A stretch of DNA of 64,000 bases from Toxonevra muliebris (taxonomy: Eukaryota > Arthropoda > Insecta > Diptera > Pallopteridae): positions 83,650,019-83,714,018 of the forward strand of contig OY829327.1 of assembly GCA_963691655.1 (NCBI GenBank), written 5' to 3'. The notes beneath the pieces were generated by a model. It saw only the letters and a list, made by a program, of their open reading frames with translations, had not been told where the DNA came from and did not search any database. Below, piece after piece: positions 60,971 to 64,000 of the stretch; position 1 is the first letter of the stretch; every line of letters begins with the position of its first letter. The position numbers were made by a program, and so were the translations under genes.

Positions 60971-61679
60971 TTTCATCCACACTCATTAGAACCTGAAAAT
61001 TAGTCGATCCATTTAAACTTTGTTATAAAATTAAGTAGGTGCCCTAGGTCAGTTGACTCAAAGTCGGATAGGTCATTTAAAAAATATTGACCAAGACATT
61101 TTTCCTACAGTTAGGTTGGCAGAAGCATAAGCGGTGAGAAATGGATTTCTCCTCTTCTTCATCTTTACAGCTTCTGTAATGGTCGTTTCAGCTCAGCTCA
61201 GAAGTCAGCGCAAAACTGATTCAATTCAATACATTTCGTCAGCAGCTTGAAATCGACGGTACTTTCCTGAACTTTATTCAGTCTAATACAAAGTAAAAAA
61301 ACACTATTCAAAGACAAGTCCAAAAATGTAGCAAATATCGAAGTAAAAATTTGCGAATGTCGCAAGTACAGAGTAACTAATGAAAAAAATTTCTGTGTCA
61401 CAAGTATTGCGTATGTGCAAGAACCGAGTTTCTACTGTACATTCTTTATCTCAAAATTGACGATCTGTAAGGATCTATAGTACAAGTATTTGATTTCCTA
61501 ACTCAATTACAACAACAAACGATTATTAGCATACGTAGTTAGTGTGAATTGTGTACCTCGTAGGTAATTTCAATGCTTTAAGACCCGCCATAATTTTTAA
61601 CAAGGAATATTTTCTGCAAAGCAGAATAATAGTTTTCTCAACGGTTTTTTTTATCGGAAAACCCCTAATTGTTTATCTC

Positions 61680-61880
61680 GTTATGCTTAACAACTTTGCT
61701 TCAAATTCGTATCAGTTAAGATAAACAAACTTCTTAATAGCCCCTGAAGACCCCATTTTCCCGACTTGTGGGAGAATTAGATGTGATAGAAAAAAACTGA
61801 GTACGTAGTCGTGATCACCGATCCTAAGTTACTATAAAACGTTACGTTGGAAAATCTCGCGCACACAATTTTTTTTGAAC
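61680..61880 (+). repeat. Dispersed repeat, copy 2 (copy 1 at 42037-42240)
   Basis: Same ordered blocks as copy 1, including CTTAACAACTTT, CAAATTCGTATC, CTTCTTAATAGC and CCTGAAGACCCCATTTTCC, with scattered substitutions and a small deletion. Confidence 0.7.
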
Positions 61881-62147
61881 TGTGTAAATCTATTGCATAT
61901 TATTGCAAAAACTGTAAAATTTAGGAATAAACTGTAATATTTGTGGGAGCCATGTTGTACAATCTGCGTGGTGCTAGAAGAAATTATTTTATACTTTTTA
62001 TTCCGTTTTAAAAACGTGGTATATTAAAATTTTTTTTACTTAAATTATTTTTTATATGAACTAAAGAATTTTTTGAATTGAGTGACATACGATTACGAAC
62101 TTTGGTTTTAAATAAGTTCATTGCTCATTGTTTCGATAAAAAATGTT

Positions 62148-62204
62148 GTTAGGATTATTCAGGAAATGGATTATTTAGCGGAGCATTTAATTGGCCACAC
62201 TGCG
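62148..62204 (-). repeat. End fragment of element family D
   Basis: GTTAGGATTATTCAGGAAAT, GGATTATTTAG-GGAGCATTTA and the terminus TTGGCCACACTG are the reverse complement of the left part of element D (49229-49375), with the middle missing. Confidence 0.65.
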
Positions 62205-62231
62205 TGCATTATGTTGTGTTTATGTCGATAA

Positions 62232-62527
62232 AGCTGTGGTTATATTGCGAGTATGCTCGGCGAACACCATGAAATTGCTGTTGGACCGAACACAAAAAGA
62301 GCGTCTTTACTCACACCGCGGTGTATTGTACACCGAGCACTCCGAGTATTCAGGGTGGCAATGAGTTATTTTACAAACCAGTATTATATATAAAATAGTA
62401 TTGAACAAACGAATATATTTTGACAAAAAACAACTCTGCAACGAGCTGAATGTAACTACCTTGATCGAGCACGGGAGAAAATGTTTTGTGTCCGTCGAAC
62501 ACCGAGCACCAATATAACCAGGCGCTA
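62232..62527 (+). mobile_element. Full copy of the CGGTG-type MITE family
   Basis: Same orientation and limits as the 45307 copy: starts AGCTGTGGTTATATTG, ends CGAGCACCAATATAACCAGG. Slightly shortened in the CACTCTC part, where CACACCGCGGTG makes a small palindrome. Confidence 0.85.
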
Positions 62528-62742
62528 ATCATGCATGTTTGTCTACTTCGAAAGCTTCTCACCGTCTCACCTACAAAGTCGGCATACAAGCATCAAAATA
62601 CTGCATGGTCACGCAGTGTGTCAATGAGGTAAATAACAATACGTACTTTCCCAGTAAACACTTGCAACCAAAGAGTAAAAGAAAGACTGAAAAAAACATT
62701 CTAGCAGAGAGACAAATAGCGGAAAAAGTACGTGAACAGAAA

Positions 62743-63022
62743 ACTAGTAGAAACTTGCAAGTAAACAGCTGATCGATTGTTTTGACAGCTATTTTTTAGC
62801 GGAAAAAAATATTGTGCGATTGTGATTTTTGTAAATTAAATAAAAATATAAAATGGAACCATCTCAAATTGAAATAAAGTGTCCAAAGTCCTTCAAACGA
62901 GTGAAAAGTGGAATGTATAGAAAATAGCATTAAAATGTGTAATTAATGAATTACTTTATACTACTAGTATAGCTACTTTTTTCTCTTTCACTTTTTACGA
63001 TCTCGTTGCAAGTTTTTCTAGT
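62743..63022. mobile_element. Short terminally inverted element with CTAGT/TTGCAA ends
   Basis: ACTAGTAGAAACTTGCAA (62743-62760) and TTGCAAGTTTTTCTAGT (63006-63022) form inverted ends; ACGTGAACA lies beside both, and another ACTAGTAGAAACTTGCAA follows at 63035. The interior has a 24-codon frame, MEPSQIEIKCPKSFKRVKSG..., from 62853 with a good start context, too short to interpret. Confidence 0.5.
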
Positions 63023-63470
63023 ACGTGAACACTTTACTAGTAGAAACTTGCAACAATTTGTAACAATTTTTTTGTACGTGAACAGACCTATTATGTGACA
63101 AGTGCAGAAGGGACTCATTTTAGCTTTTTAATTACTTTGCAAAAACATTGCTTGAGAACGGAGAGAAAAAGAGAAATGATTCGTTGTTGTTTTTTGTTAT
63201 ATTTCGAAATTACAAAGCATAACGCAATCGATCGAATTTCGAAAAGCAATGAAAATAATTTTGTAGAAATTTAAATTGATGCTTCAGAGTCATAATCTTG
63301 TATGTGCCTATTTAATCAATGGGCGCTTACATTTTTTCTAAATTTCGATGTTGTGAGTTCCCGACAGGCGTCTATCGATCGTCTACTCACCATCCGTTAT
63401 CCGATTTCTTGTCGCCCGTCGCAATTGTGTTTAAGCATTATTAGTAAATGAACGATGGAAAACCTTTTAA

Positions 63471-63514
63471 CTATCGAAAAATTCGATAGTTTCTATTGGA
63501 TAGTTCCCATCACT
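63471..63514. repeat. Palindromic transposon end (GGATAGTTCCCATCACT)
   Basis: CTATCGAAAAATTCGATAG is a palindrome followed by GGATAGTTCCCATCACT, the reverse of the AGTGATGGAAACTATCGAA end at 41055. It lies 110 bp upstream of the next start codon, so this transposon end probably sits in or near a promoter. Confidence 0.5.
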
Positions 63515-63623
63515 AAAAATTACTGAAATGTCAAATATGTTGTGATTCCAAAAAAGTAAGGCGTGCTTGTTATTATTTCATTTTAAAAAGCCTACAAACT
63601 GGAGATAGAATTAGAGCGAAACC

Positions 63624-64000
63624 ATGATAATGTAAGTATCTATATTTATGAGGGATAATAGTTTTGTAACATACTATATTTCTTAATAAAACGCAGGCGC
63701 CAACAGTTTAAGAACCCTGAAGAGGGATCCGAATCCGATGAGCTAGAACTTGATGAGATGGTGGAGGAAGGAGTTGCAGTCGTGGTGGCTGAAGTGGATG
63801 AGGATGAAGACGAAAACGTATCGGAAGTTGGCGACGGTGGTGTATCAGATCATGATTTTGAACTAGAGGGTGAAGGAATTGATTCTGACGAGAGTATAGA
63901 GTTTGATCCGAATGCAATAGACTCAGATGATTCCATGTTTGATACAGATGATGACCGCGAAGGAAAGGCAAAAGATAATAAGCCATTTCAAATAAAACCT
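63624..64000 (+). CDS. 5' end of an unidentified gene with a highly acidic N-terminus, cut by the window edge
   Basis: Exon 1 is tiny (63624-63631, ATG ATA AT) with donor GTAAGT. A 65-bp intron ends in ACGCAG at 63696, and exon 2 runs from 63697 past the edge. The joined frame reads MIMRQQFKNPEEGSESDELE and continues for 104 codons without a stop. More than a third of the residues are Asp or Glu, with Ser-Asp-Asp and Ser-Asp-Glu motifs that look like casein kinase II sites. Such N-terminal acid tracts are common in nucleolar, chromatin and histone-chaperone proteins, but I cannot name this one. The start is supported by the splice phase and by stops further upstream. Confidence 0.7.

Larger units (their letters stand above)
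60533..62147. other. Intergenic region after Rad1
   Basis: No gene is supported. Contains a SINE fragment (about 60893-60970, with GTGGCTGTC...GACACACTTAGGC as at 18785-18815) and the second copy of the dispersed repeat (61680-61880). Confidence 0.45.

Overview
This is a eukaryotic, AT-rich window with short GT-AG introns, long gene-poor stretches and many decayed transposons. The protein families and the fly-type gene structures point to a higher dipteran. A tephritid fruit fly is my best guess (inference from the boss and Mau2 sequences and the many ATAC/ATGT microsatellites; I could not run a search).

Layout. 1-189 is a possible 3' end of an unidentified gene. 190-8144 has no convincing gene, only mariner relics. 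8145-9621 (+) is a three-exon gene for an unrecognised low-complexity/coiled-coil protein. 14469-17377 (+) is the complete five-exon bride of sevenless (boss) gene, a signal-peptide-bearing seven-helix receptor/ligand. 17378-30581 is gene-free, with a tRNA-like SINE, inverted-repeat elements, an AGCGCT-rich MITE-like element and a 5'-truncated LINE. 30582-39992 (+) is fire dancer (fid), the fly TRMT9B-type methyltransferase; its Rossmann domain is split by a 4.9-kb intron holding MITEs and a mariner relic, and the last exon carries a very long disordered insert. 39993-53283 is a transposon graveyard. At 46.2-50.3 kb elements are inserted inside elements, including a 3' fragment of a Penelope-like retroelement with a GIY-YIG domain, an apparent hammerhead ribozyme and an 11-bp target duplication.

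53284-60532 is compact and gene-dense: Mau2 (+, cohesin loader subunit), a convergent ZAD C2H2 zinc-finger gene (-), then Zswim7 (+, SWIM-domain recombination factor) and Rad1 (+, 9-1-1 checkpoint clamp). The last two are 85 bp apart and could share a transcript. The window ends in the first two exons (63624 to the edge) of an unidentified gene with a very acidic N-terminus.

Three of the five named genes (Mau2, Zswim7, Rad1) act in chromosome cohesion, recombination or checkpoint signalling, while boss and fid act in cell signalling and RNA modification/synapse biology. I see no bacterial-style operon, CRISPR array, canonical tRNA or rRNA gene. The most notable non-gene features are the nested transposon block, the ribozyme, several long inverted repeats able to form hairpins, and a MITE-like family present in three full copies and one partial copy.
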